Assembly (NCBI GenBank): GCA_027186245.1
Contig: CP114499.1
Span: forward strand, 6,081,001-6,145,000
Source: Coriaria nepalensis
Taxonomy: Eukaryota; Streptophyta; Magnoliopsida; Cucurbitales; Coriariaceae
Direction of reading: 5' to 3'
Length of the DNA: 64,000 nt
The notes under the pieces are model-generated. The model was given only the letters and a program-made list of their open reading frames with translations. It did not search any database and was not told the origin of the DNA. Each line of letters begins with the position of its first letter. Within the stretch, counting starts at the first letter, position 1. This document shows positions 21,781 through 32,875 of the stretch, in pieces. A program made the translations under genes and the position numbers.

Positions 21781-23830
21781 AATCACATAAGGCAATCAGT
21801 TAAAGACCAGTGGCTCTACATAAATCAAGGAGCTAAATACCATGATTCATTCCTAATGAATATTTCATTCAATACTTATATATATATATATATATATCAA
21901 TATAGCACTGTATATTTGCTTTATATTTATTGCAATAATAATACCTTATTTGATTTAATTATCTCAAAAGTCGAACTGTCTTAAACATAATTATTAAATA
22001 TGGAATAGAGAAGAAGAAGGAAGAAAATGGAAAGTCGAACTTTATACATGGAATGAAACGGAAGAGAGAAGAAGGGGGGAGAGGAGAGAGAAGGAAGAAA
22101 ATATGATGTTAATCTGTTTTATATATTTTTTATTTGTGGGTTTATACATGAAAATAAATGGAAGAAAAGATAAAAAATAAAAAAAAATAAAAAGAGGGTA
22201 AGATCATATGATCCGACCAATAATCCAACCGTTGTAAGTTCGGTCGGATCCAATCGTATAACACAATAAATCAAGCGGATGGGGTTTCGGTCAGATAGGA
22301 GCTAGATCGGGTCTCGATGATCAACCCTAATTGATGTAAGTTTAATTGCAAACAATTAAGAGGTTTGGCATAATATGCATAGTCTTAAGTGAATCCCATT
22401 CCATGCATTATTATTTTAATTCCATATCTTAACCTAACAAACATGATCGAAAGAATAGATCTATTATTATTATTATTTTCTTAAAGTAGGATATATATTA
22501 CACAAAATTGATATGTTACTATTGAAGTATATCGGTACTTAATAGGAAAAAATACCAACGTAATCTAACTTAAATAATTGGAGTATTTTACTGTAAGAAT
22601 AGGCTAGAATATATATATTATGGAATTGGATCGATCGACATGGATGATCCCTTGAATCATAACTTCGTTACAAAGCAAGACATGTTCGATGATACAACTT
22701 CTTCTTTCTCTTCATGATTTGCTTATCTTTTGATGCCGGTGGAAGTGGGTTGACAGATAATATTAAAAAGTAAAACTTGGTAATCTATACCAAGCATGCG
22801 CTAGCATTCTTTTTCACTTACGACCTCCGGAAAACTCACGAAAAAGACTGTGTATGTAAAAAGAACGATACGATGCTTGTATATTACAAGTTACGTATTA
22901 TCTTTGGCTCACCCTTATGCATTGATTATGTAAATACGTACGTATAAACATGTGACCAGCTTGCATGATGGACCAACGCAAGTAGTTGCTCAACACATGG
23001 ATGTATCTTTCACAATATGATCAGTACTAGCTATGAAGAAGATCTATTAATATACTTCCTTTAAGGGAGCATTGTGGGGAGCATGGGCCAACAATCAGTG
23101 ATCTGTCCATGCCCCCCCCCCCTCCCCCCCGCCGCCAGCCCTCACATTTCTGCCTTTGATCAAAACTTCATCATGGGTCAGGCTCTTATTCATAAAGTGA
23201 AGTCTCATTTTGCTTTCTTTGGATAGCTAGGGGTCCCAATTATTATGGCAAGCCATTTAATGTCTTCAATTAAGGGCACGTTGCCCTCACTTAAGGGCAG
23301 AAGATGAGCTTGTGGGCTCACAATTTGCTACCCACATGTGTAACCATGTAACAACGTCTCATTTCCTTAAAATGAATTTTGTATAAATTATGTTTACCGC
23401 AAATCAATCACACAAATACATATATAATCCAAGATGACTAGCGATGTAACGGAATTAAAGCTGTCGTTTACCGTTGATTGATGTCGTATGTCCCCAACAC
23501 TGTTACTTTTTTTTTTGTGTTGGGGGGGGGGGGGGGTGGGTGGGTGAATCGAGACTATTACTTGGACTCCTCTCACTGGCTGCGTAGAGCCTGAGCTGAA
23601 ACATTGTTTGGCCCATTAACCCAATCAGGGTCCAATTATAACCACCTATCTGTAAAGTTTTAAACCTCTACCTTGGGCTTTCAACAAATCCAGGCCTACA
23701 TTCAGCAGTCGGTTCGTCACTTGATTCCTTCAATCCGCCGCTTTTCAATCTACAACTTGACAATTAAAAAAAAAAGTAACAAAAATAATTTAAAAAATCA
23801 GTTATTCTAAGCCATATATAATATTGATCT
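21781..23830. other. Intergenic, no gene seen; homopolymer tracts
   Basis: AT-rich sequence lacking recognisable coding frames. It holds a C-rich tract at 23111-23136, a short GC-rich hairpin (arms 23076-23088 and 23105-23117) and a G-rich tract at 23522-23545. Confidence 0.5.
23522..23545 (+). repeat. G-rich tract with G-quadruplex potential
   Basis: A run of about 15 G is followed by TGGGTGGGTG, so at least four G3 runs with one-base loops are available. The tract follows a T-run with TGTGTT. Assembly length of such homopolymers is often unreliable. Confidence 0.7.
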
Positions 23831-24462
23831 TTGGATGCCGACTGCATGGAAGCAAAGAGAGAAAAAAAGAGTGATTTGGTTCTAACAACAATGGCGACAG
23901 AGGAGAGTTCTCATCGATGGTCGAATCTTTATCCAGACCTCTTACATTCCATCTTGCCGAAAGTTCAATTCACTGACACCATTCGTTATTCAGCAATTTG
24001 TTCTTCTTGGTTTTCTTCCGTCCAATCTTTCATAACCTCGCCCTTCATTACAAATAACAACTATCGAACTCCCCGGTTGATTCTCTTCCAAGCCGTCGTC
24101 ATAATAAACAAGACAACAGCTTCGTGCCAGTAAGTGCGTCGGATCTTCATATGGGTGGTTATTAATTTTTGATGAGAATAAAATTTTACATCTTCTCAAC
24201 CCATATAGTTCTTCTAATACTCATGTTGAACTCCCACGATTTGATTATAGGCATCGCGGTAATAAAGCAATTTTGTTATCCGATCCATCTAAAGACAAGA
24301 ATTATGTGGTGGTGATACTTTATGATTATAGAGAGCTTGCATTCTATAAGAATGGAGATAAAGCGGGGACTATCTTCACCGACACTAACAGAATGTATTC
24401 AGACATGATTATGTCTCAACGAGATCAAGTATTTTATGTTTTAAAGTTTCCTGAAGTATCTA

Positions 24463-24668
24463 TGACACAATTTGGTAAAATTGTATATTACTTCCTCGTC
24501 AACTTTACAGAGATGGAAATACACATATATAGAAGATAATTGAAACATATTCTTGGATATACAAATGTTACCGTTATTCTATCGGGTGACTCCTGAAATA
24601 AAAGATTTACATTCAAGACTCATACCTGTAATCTCACTAAGTGATTCTAATGACAACTCACGCCAACA
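24463..24668 (-). repeat. Copia 3' LTR (element orientation)
   Basis: Begins TGACACAATTTGG and ends CACGCCAACA on the plus strand. It pairs with 29165-29370. Confidence 0.95.
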
Positions 24669-24674
24669 CTCCCC

Positions 24675-26602
24675 TTATGTTGGTGCATACAAATTTCTTA
24701 TGCTTAACTTGTCAAGCGAGTTGTAGAAGTTCTTGTTGCATACTACCTTTGTAACTATGTCTTCTAACTGGTTTTCAAACTTCACAAAAGGAAAACGAAT
24801 TATCTTATCTTCAAGGTTTTGTTTGATGAAATATTGATCTACCTCCACATGTTTTGTGCGATCATGCTGGACAGGGTTGTGAGAAATATCAATAGCTACC
24901 TTATTGTCACATAACAAATCCATCTCGAAGCTAAGAGCAAAGCCAATTTCCGTCAATAGTCTCCTTAGCCAGAGGAGCTCGCAAAGACCCTTAGCTATTC
25001 CACGGAACTCGGCTTCAACACTTGATAATGCCACAACCTTTTGTTTCTTACTTCTCCATGTAACCAAATTCCCGCTAACAAACATGAAGTAACCTGAAGT
25101 GGACTTTATGTCTAAGATATTCCCTGTCCAATCTGCATCAATATATCCTTCAACTCTTAGATGGTTATTTTTTTGAAACCATAAGTCCTTTTCTAGGAGA
25201 TGACTTTAAGTATCAAAAAATCCTTATCACTACATCCATGTGATCCTCACTGGGATAATGCATGAATTGACTTACTACGCTTACAACATAAGCAATATCT
25301 AGGTGAGTATGTGAGAGATAAATCAGTTTTCCAACCAACCTCTGATACCTCTCTTTATTTGTTGGCACTTGGTTTGGACATTCTCCAAGTCTGTGGTTTT
25401 GAACTATTGGTGTGTCTGCAGGCTTACACTCCAGTAATCCCACCTTAGATAGTAGATCAAGTATATTTTTTCGTTGGGAGAGAAATATACCTTGCTTTGA
25501 TCTAGCCATTTCAATTCCCAGAAAATATTTAAGTCCTCCCAAATTTTTCATCTCAAATTCAGTTGCCAACTATTTTTAGAGTCTCAAAATTTCTTCTGGA
25601 TCATCCCCTGTCGTAATCATGTCATCTACATAGATTATCAAAGCCGTTACCTTGCCTAGTTGATGCTTTAGAAAGAGCACATTGTGTGAATTGCTTTGTT
25701 AAAAGCCATATTTCTTCATTGCCAAACTAAATTGCCTAAACCACGCTCAAGGTGATTGCTTCAGTCTATACAATGCTAATTGTAATTTACACATAGCCTC
25801 AGTCTTTGAGGTTTTATGTGTAGCCTAGTGGAATATCCATATACACTTCCTCCTAAAGATCACCGTGAAGGAATGTGTTCTTTACATCAAACTGGTGTAG
25901 TGGCCAATCAAGATTTGCTGCTAGAGATAACAAAACTCGAACTGTATTCAACTTGACCATTGGTGAGAAAGTTTCCTGATAGTCCACGCCATATGCCTGC
26001 GTATAACCCTTTTCCACCAACCTTGCTTTATACCGTTCGATCGATCCATCTGCCTTATGTTTGATGGAGATAACCCATTTGCACCCCACCATCTTTTTCC
26101 CTTCCGACAATGGAACAAGTGCCCATATTTTATTCTTCAGTAATGCCTCAATTTATTCCTTTATAGCTTGGGTCCACTTAGGTTCTATTAGAGCTTCCTG
26201 AACACTAGCGGGAATATGGCATGATGATAGTTAGTGCGCAAATGTTTTGAGGGGTTCATATAGTCTCTTTATGGATACATAGTTATCGATTGGATACTTT
26301 GACCTTCGTTCCTCAATTTCTGGAGAATACCTATTTGGTGGCTTTCCATGATTAATCCTGAAAGGTAAGATATAATCAGCAGAAGTATCCATATCATTAT
26401 TAGTCGGAGGTGCAATGGGAGAGTTTACCTTATGGATATTCTCAGGAGATGGCTCTTTAAGTACTAAGGAGTGGGAGGATTCTAGTTCAGCTTCAGGTGG
26501 TGTAGATGTTGCTCTTAGAGTTATGTCATCCTCTGGAGATGCATTTGGAGTTTTATCAAGCTCCCTATTAACCACCATATCTGTGTTATTGAACCTTGCC
26601 AT
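24675..26602 (-). pseudogene. Copia reverse transcriptase/RNase H (broken)
   Basis: Minus-strand pieces in pol order: RINHGKPPNRYSPEIEERRS and YVSIKRLYEPLKTF (26231-26602, linker after integrase), [20 protein letters not shown] followed by [20 protein letters not shown] and [13 protein letters not shown] (25853-26110, RT), MKNLGGLKYFLGIEMARSKQ and GKLIYLSHTHLDIAYVVSVV (25213-25569, RT end), then NLVTWRSKKQKVVALSSVEA and KHVEVDQYFIKQNLED (24675-25085, RNase H). Stops and frame changes separate these pieces. Confidence 0.9.
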
Positions 26603-26850
26603 TCAAATCTTACCATTTTTGCTCTTCATCTTGGATCCCCCCATGAAGAGAAGAACTTTGGATACCAGAGAGAGTAAAACGTGCCGGATTCCAGAAATGT
26701 GACATCCATAGTTACATAGGTGTGCTTGGTGGTCAGATCATAGCAGCGGTACCCTTTTTGATGTAAGGCATACCCCAAAAAAAGACACCGAACAACACAA
26801 GGATCAAGTTTAGTGTGTTGATTCTTATGGAGATGTACAAAGGCTACACA

Positions 26851-28002
26851 TCAAAAGATCCGGGGAGGAATCATCAACACTGTGGGCAAGGACACATAAG
26901 TTGAAAAGGCATGTAAGGGTGTCTTAAAACCCAAGACTTTGGATGACATATGGTTGAGGAGGTGCATGGCTGTAGCAACAACATCACCCCAATGTCGGTT
27001 GGGTACATGAGCTATAAGTAAAAAACCACGAGCAGTTTCAAGTATATGTCGGTTTTTCCGTGCAGCAACCATTTTACTGAGGGGTTTGCAGGCAAGAGGT
27101 TTCATGAAGAACTCCATGGTGTTGGAAATAATCATGAAAACCATGGTTAACATATTCACCACCATTATCAGATCTGGGAGTCCGTATCTTAGCTAAACCA
27201 TTACATGAAATAATTTAGACACACTTAATACTTCATCTTTATGTTTCAATAGGTATAGCCAAGTCATGTGAGTACAATCATCAACAAATATTACAAACCA
27301 ATGATTACCAGATGTAGTAGAAACAGGAGAAGGGCCTCACATATCAGAATGAATTAAAGCAAACAGAACCTCACTTTTATTCATACTTAATGGATAAGTA
27401 ACTCTATGACTTTTAGCAAGGATGCAAGTATCACATTTAAAGTCAACAGTTGATATATGTGAAAACAAATCAGGAAACAAATGTTGCATATAACCAAATA
27501 ACAGATGTCCCAACCGATGATGTAAAAGCCAAATTTTTCTCTCCTCAGTACCACTCGGATGATGCAGGTGATGTGCTCAGGCCACACTGAAATCATCCAT
27601 GTAATACAATCCCCCCCTCTTAGTACCATGCCCAATGATCTCCTTGCTGAGAATATCTTGAAGAAGACAAAAGGTAGGATAAATGAGCACAATACAATTT
27701 AAGTCTATTGTTACTTAGCTGACGAAGAGTAACTTATGAGACAGGGAGGGAACCAATAAAGTATTAGATAATGTGAGAGAACATGACAAAGTCACAGTGC
27801 CAACCCTAGTGACCGAAGAAATAACTCCATTGGCATTTGCAATGCTAGTGCGTCGCAGTGGAGAAGTGTGCAAGAAATCATTAGCGTTGAACATCATGTG
27901 ATCGGTAGCCCTAGAGTCAAGTATCCAAGTACTACTGTCAGCATCTCGATGAGAACTATATAAAATAGCACCGGAATTACCTGAATCCGAAAGAGATATC
28001 AC
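26851..28002 (-). pseudogene. Copia protease/integrase (broken)
   Basis: The minus strand shows SSTWILDSRATDHMMFNAND (28002 side), the protease/peptidase region; the usual DSGA site reads DSRA here. NTLLVPSLSHKLLFVS follows. Integrase-like parts are spread over 26851-27692, including ARKNRHILETARGFLL and HVPNRHWGDVVATAMHLLNH. Multiple frameshifts occur between them. Confidence 0.8.
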
Positions 28003-28113
28003 TCCCTAGGAAGGCTCGACAAGTGGTGTAAGGGAAAGAGATGACTCTGTAGTAGCTATGGTAGCTTTCCCAGTCCCTCCATCAGTTCCCGTGGCGTCAC
28101 GGCGTTTTCAAGC

Positions 28114-29080
28114 CTAAAGTTCGTTCCACCTGTCGGGATACCCGTGTAGCTTGAAACAAATCTCACATGTACGATTCATATTTCCATAGTGAGTACACTT
28201 GGTGCCATCAGATGACGTTTGTGGCTTGTAGGATGCCCCGAATTTCCCACTGCCTAGTGAAAGAAATCCAGCAGAGGAAGAGGCTAACTTTCCCGCTTTG
28301 AAACCCTTAGAAGCCAAAACTACTCCTGTGGTGTCATTGGTTCCACCAGTGATCATAACAGTTTTCCGGATTGCTTCTCGACGAACATGGGCGTAAGCTT
28401 GTTCGATGATAGGAAATGGACGCATCTGCAGCACATCACCCCGAATCTTATCCAGTCGATCGTTAAACCCATCTAAGAAGACATACACTCAGTCTTCCTG
28501 CAGAAGATGGTTATATTTTTAATATCGGTAGGACACTCTATCGGATTTAGACGATGAAAATCGATCTCACGCCACAAATCTTAGAGGTCATTGTAATATT
28601 TTTTAAGAGAACCTCCAGCTTGTCGCATACGGGTTACATGACGTTGGAGGTCATAAACTTGCGAAGTATCACTCCCATCAAAATATGTAGTCGCAATGGA
28701 GTCCCAGACTTGCTTTGCTGTGGGAAACTGAATAAAATTCCCAATCAACGAAGGGTCCATGGAATTAATCAACCAGCCCTTAGCAATGGCGTTGTCTGTG
28801 CGCCATTTCCGGAAGGATGCAGACGTCGAATGAGGTTCAAGAAAGTCTCCATTGATATATCCCAACTTGTCTTTGCCAAAGATGTACATCTCGACAACTT
28901 GGGACTAGAGGACATAGTTGGTGCCATCCAACTTGATGCCAATCGGTGCAGCGAAATTCTCGGTGGCCTGCATCGGGGTCTGAGCTTTGGTAAAAGCTTC
29001 TATCATTCGGATAGTTAATTTTGTGAGGATGGTGTTGGTTTGGAGTTCACCAAAGTTGTCGAAGTCACTGGTATCCTCCA
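28114..29080 (-). pseudogene. Copia gag (UBN2-type, broken)
   Basis: The minus strand reads MEDTSDFDNFGELQTNTILT at the start (29080 side), then YINGDFLEPHSTSASFRKWR, GWLINSMDPSLIGNFIQFPT, YDLQRHVTRMRQAGGSLKKY, and downstream FLDGFNDRLDKIRGDVLQMR and a zinc-knuckle-like CTHYGNMNRTCEICFKLHGY. This is a Ty1/Copia gag with the usual FKLHGYP ending; stops (for example near 28905) break it. Confidence 0.85.
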
Positions 29081-29164
29081 TTTGTGTCGATGAGAAGAGA
29101 GAAAAAAAAGTTAATCAAACATTAAGGATAATAGAGAGCCTCAAATCAATTTGCTCTGATACCA

Positions 29165-29370
29165 TGACACAATTTGGTAAAATTGTATATTACTTCCTCG
29201 TCAACTTTACAAAGATGGAAATACACATATACAGAAGATAATTGAAATCTATTCTTGTACATACAAATATTACAATTAGAATAACGGGTGACCCTTGAAA
29301 TAGAGGATTTACATTCAAGACTCATCCTTATAATCTCGCTAACTGATTCTAATGACAACTCGCGCCAACA
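29165..29370 (-). repeat. Copia 5' LTR (element orientation)
   Basis: Begins TGACACAATTTGG and ends CGCGCCAACA on the plus strand. A primer-binding site adjoins it at about 29147-29164. Confidence 0.95.
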
Positions 29371-29949
29371 ATTTATGTATGGGATTTCCAGACATCCTTC
29401 CCTATTACTAAAAGAATGAATATTGTGCCTTCTCTTACGCCGGAGATGTATCGTTGTCTCCAATTGCAGTACCCATGGACATTTTACTTACTGGAATCAT
29501 TAGACAGACTCTTGTTTGTGTAGAAATACATTAATTACAATGATCAAGAGATAGGCAGAGACGACGCGAGCCCTTCTGCATATTCTCATGGACGATTTTA
29601 TGTATATAAGTTAGATCGTCTTGAGAATAAATGGTTGTTGGTTAAGTCTCTGAATGATGGTATTCTTTTTTAAGGTTCGAATCATAATACCGCTGGCGTC
29701 TTCAAAACATTTTTCAGAGCTCGAAGAAAATTCAATTTACTTTGCACTTGGGATTGATGAAATTGGAATTTACTCTTTAAAAGACAAAAACATAAAGCCA
29801 ATTCATCAATGTTTTCCGGGAAGCCGAGTGACAAATATGAAGCTGCTTCTAATATTTCCTAATCCGTGGTGATTAAAATGATTAGTAAGTTAATTTTAAT
29901 TATGTAATCTCTTTTATCTCTCTCTTTTCTAAGAGGGTGCTTTTCTTAT

Positions 29950-30700
29950 GAAGTTCTTTGTCATGGAACTGTCAATGAGTGGGGCCATCCTTGATAGTTA
30001 GAGCTCTTTTTGAGCTAAGAAAAAATCGAAACCCCAAAAATTTGTTTCTTATGAAAAAAAAGTACAAAAGAATAAAATTGGAAATGCTAAAGAGAAGGTT
30101 ACAGAACAATGGTTCATTTTATGTGGACCCGGAAGGTATCTCCGGAGGTTTGTCTGTTTGGTGGGATGACGATGTTCGGATTGAAATCTTAAGGTCTTCA
30201 AAAAATCTGATTGGTAGTGTTGTTAATTTTGTGGAGAGTGAAGTCACTATTCGTTGGTTTTAGGTTTATGAGGGAGCCTAATATGCTCCGCGTTGGGATG
30301 GTTGGAAAGACTTTAGGAGGGAATTTAGCAGTATCTATGGTCCTTGGATTATGTACTGGGGACTTCAATGAAATCATATCAAATTCAGAGAAGGAGGGAG
30401 GAAATCAATGACCTATTTAGAAAATTATTGCATAGTCTATGATTCATGATGATAGTGAGTTGCTTGATCTCCCCTTCAAAGGTGTTAAGCTTACATGGGA
30501 AAACAAAAGAGATGATGATTTAATTAGGTTAAAACCTTTCCTTGATAATATCATTTGACAAAACCAAGGGGCTTTCATGCCAAGGAGACAAATTCAGGAT
30601 AACATCATTATTGCATAGGAGGTGTTTCATTAAAAAGTCAGTTATTTTTCAGCCATATGTTGACTTGGTATTGTTTGACTTACTGACTTTTAAAAATGAA
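29950..30700 (+). pseudogene. LINE (L1-type) fragment: endonuclease joined to reverse transcriptase
   Basis: The start reads SWNCQ, a stop, then VGPSLIVRALFELRKNRNPK, as in plant LINE endonucleases (SWNCRGLGNPxTVRxLxEL). It continues FYVDPEGISGGLSVWWDDDV, then GDFNEIISNSEKEGG (endonuclease GDFNE block). By about 30560 the translation is NQGAFMPRRQIQDNIIIA, the start of the LINE reverse transcriptase (QxAFVPGRxIxDNILIAHE). The hundreds of residues normally lying between these blocks are missing, so this is an internally deleted relic. Several stops and frameshifts are present. Confidence 0.8.
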
Positions 30701-30765
30701 GCAGGTTATAAAGGAGGACTCCTCAAATCAAGCACAAGATCATGCACCTTGATTTTAGGAAAGAT

Positions 30766-30968
30766 TGTTGCTGTAAATATTCTATAATAGCTTTGCAAAT
30801 CATGGCCAAATATCATGTAACAGTCATAGCATATTTTTAGCAATCTTTCCTAGAATAGTTTTCTATATTCTTGAATATATTTCTATGTAATACTCTGTAA
30901 TTTGTGTGTGAAATTTTTTTATGATTGCAATAAGAATTTCCTTTAAGCATACTGCTTTTCAAACTTCA
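30766..30968 (+). mobile_element. Copia-type LTR (second family)
   Basis: Begins TGTTGCTGTAAATATTC and ends TTTTCAAACTTCA. It is followed at once by TTACGGTATTAGGAGAGCT, a decayed primer-binding site (cf. TGGTATCAGAGC). A Copia gag start follows on the same strand, so this would be a 5' LTR. Confidence 0.6.
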
Positions 30969-30999
30969 TTACGGTATTAGGAGAGCTTCCCCTACTGAG

Positions 31000-31390
31000 A
31001 ATTCGATCCCTACCACTGAAGCTAACTACCATCTGATTTTTACACCATAATCTCTAACAAAAATTCCTCTTATTGCTCTAAATATTTCTTCTCAGATCAA
31101 TGAAAAACTCACACCCTCAACCTTTCCCAATGGCGTGCTCAGTTTGAAGTACTTCTCATTGGGTACAATTTACTTTAACTATGTCACTGGTGACAAACCT
31201 TGCCCTAATGCCATCGATCCCTCCATTTCCACCCCTCAAAAAAAGTCATTGGATAAGACAAGACAAACTTATCCTCGGTGCAATTTTAGCTTCCACCATT
31301 ACCACCATCACCCCATTCATCTCCATTGCCAAATTCATCTCCATTGCCAAAACTTTTCAACAAGCTTGGCAATTTATCATTTTGTTAAGA
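31000..31390 (+). pseudogene. Copia gag N-terminal fragment
   Basis: Frames read INEKLTPSTFPNGVLSLKYF, VTGDKPCPNAIDPSISTPQK, HWIRQDKLILGAILASTITT and AKTFQQAWQF. This is the start of a Ty1/Copia gag (UBN2), following an LTR at 30766-30968. One frame change occurs near 31240. The rest of the element is absent; the sequence turns AT-rich after 31390. Confidence 0.8.
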
Positions 31391-32590
31391 AGTTTATTAG
31401 ATTTTTTGAGCAAATAAAATTAAAATATTACAAGCATAATGGATCTGCATGGTGGATCCGACGAGGGATTTACACGAATCGAATCAAATATTGAGATATT
31501 TTGATTCGATTCGAGTAAATTTGTTTGGATTGAGATTCGGTTTGAGATTCAACTAAATATTAAATTTGTAAATTTAAAACTGTATTTACTTAAATATCAA
31601 ATATTTGGAATCGAGTGGATTATATTAGAATTAGAATAAATAATGTTGCTGAAATAAAATAAATGATCTTATTTATATTAAATTTATCAAATAATAATAA
31701 TAATAATCACTGAAATTCATACTAAATTCTTATTATTCAAAAAGTATAAAAAAAATAATAATAAAATTCATATTAATAACAAATGAAAACAATCTCAATA
31801 ACGAAAGTTAAAAAAATTACGAAAAAAATCTTTAAACTAGATAAATATATTAAAATACAAAAATGGATCTTTAAACAATGAAATTTGACTTCAAATTTTT
31901 GACACCATAACTAAAGTCAAGGCATCGTTCTATAAAAACATAGAAAAATGAAATATATTTTCAGAAAGTTCGACCTCACCTAATTCTAACACCCAAGCAA
32001 GCGATTATACCTATTTCTATAACCTTTTTAGTACACTTTTTTCTAATTATTCTATGAAAATATCTTCTAACTATTATTTAAATTTAATTATTTAAATTAA
32101 GATATATAATATAGAAACTCGATTATAGTAGAAATCCAATTAATATTTGAGTAGGAACCAAAGGGAGCATCTATCTAGCGCTAACATTTGCAAACACTAT
32201 TCCAATCACATGGTTCTGTCATTGTTTAGAAGATCTTAATGAATCTTATTTATTAAGAATTATTTATTTATTTATTTATTTATTTATCAAATTAATTAAT
32301 TTAACTAACTATGAATTATGAAACGTGTATTAGGTGGCGGTCCATATGCATGGCCCATGTTATACCTGCAACAACCAAAGTTTGTAAGAACAACATGAGA
32401 ATATTTGTTTCTTTTAATCCAAGAACAACCTTCCACGTGTGTAATTGTTACACGCTTATTACAGCTAACAATATCGTATTACTTTTCTTTTGAATAAATT
32501 AGTAAGTGGCGTGATGACAGACGGATCACCGTCACGCACCGAAAGCGGGGCCGCCAAAAAAAAGCGAACCGGGTCCGGAAAGGAAATTCT
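31391..32590. other. Intergenic, no gene seen
   Basis: Very AT-rich DNA with A-runs and a GATTCGATTCGAG-type stretch near 31500. A (TTTA)n run is at 32266-32287. No coding frame with a domain. Confidence 0.5.
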
Positions 32591-32599
32591 TCGCTCTCT

Positions 32600-32875
32600 C
32601 TCTCTCTCTCTCTCTCTAAGAAGAAAATAGATGCACTGGGGAGAGAGGAAAACGGTCTTTCTCCTTTGATCAATTCCTCTCTCTCATCAAGAAAAAAAGA
32701 GAGAGAGACGCAAAGGGAGCGGGAGAGAGGGAGAGAGGGAGAGAGCGAGAGAGAGAGACGAGGCCTGTGTACCACGTAATCGGTAATACAGGCAATAATC
32801 TAGAGAGTTATAGTGATAGAGAGAGAGAGAGAAAGGGAGTGAACGATCTGAGCGGTGAAGGTGTTGATAAAAAAT
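32600..32875. repeat. CT/GA microsatellites in the 5' region of the ANTH gene
   Basis: A (CT)n run lies at about 32596-32619 and interrupted GAGA tracts at 32700-32760 and 32817-32831. They sit just upstream of the ANTH start codon at 32874 and may be in its leader or core promoter; GAGA-rich leaders are common in plants. Confidence 0.7.

Larger units (their letters stand above)
24463..29370 (-). mobile_element. Complete but decayed Copia LTR retrotransposon
   Basis: Both 206-bp LTRs are present (24463-24668 and 29165-29370), each TG...CA. I count roughly two dozen mismatches between them, so the insertion is old. The element reads on the minus strand. Next to the right LTR, the minus-strand TGGTATCAGAGCAAATTG is a standard primer-binding site for initiator Met-tRNA. 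Next to the left LTR is a polypurine tract (minus-strand ATAAGGGGAG). Flanks ATCTA (left) and ATTTA (right) may be a target duplication with one change. Gag, protease, integrase, RT and RNase H follow in Copia order, all broken by stops and frameshifts. Confidence 0.95.
23846..29875 (+). pseudogene. F-box/DUF295-type gene relic, split by a Copia insertion
   Basis: The F-box part starts at 23846 (MEAKREKKSD) and reads RWSNLYPDLLHSILPKV, then IRYSAICSSWFSSVQSF, typical of plant F-box proteins that bind SKP1. After a frameshift near 24131 the DUF295 part continues from 24142: GSSYGWLLIFDENKILHLLN, VELPRFDYRHRG, KNYVVVILYDYRELAFYKNG and QVFYVLKFPEV. At 24463 a Copia element interrupts. Beyond its right LTR (29370) the DUF295 C-terminal part resumes: GRFYVYKLDRLENKWLLVKS, SIYFALGIDEIGIYSLKDKN, then an end at 29871-29873. 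Frames change again in the right half (29400-29680). With frameshifts, stops and a 4.9-kb insertion, it cannot be functional. No substrate can be inferred. Confidence 0.85.

Noticed and set aside
22600..23120. MicroRNA precursor
   Set aside because: I compared the stretch with well-known conserved plant miRNA sequences and saw none; the only hairpin is short and next to a homopolymer.
24131..24142. Splice donor GTAAGT at the F-box frame break
   Set aside because: The DUF295 text resumes within about 10 bp, too close for an intron; a frameshift explains it better.
28554..29018. 154-codon plus-strand frame
   Set aside because: Antisense to Copia gag; no domain in this direction.
32479..32775. 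98-codon minus-strand frame rich in Leu/Ser/Arg
   Set aside because: Produced by CT/GA microsatellites upstream of the ANTH gene.
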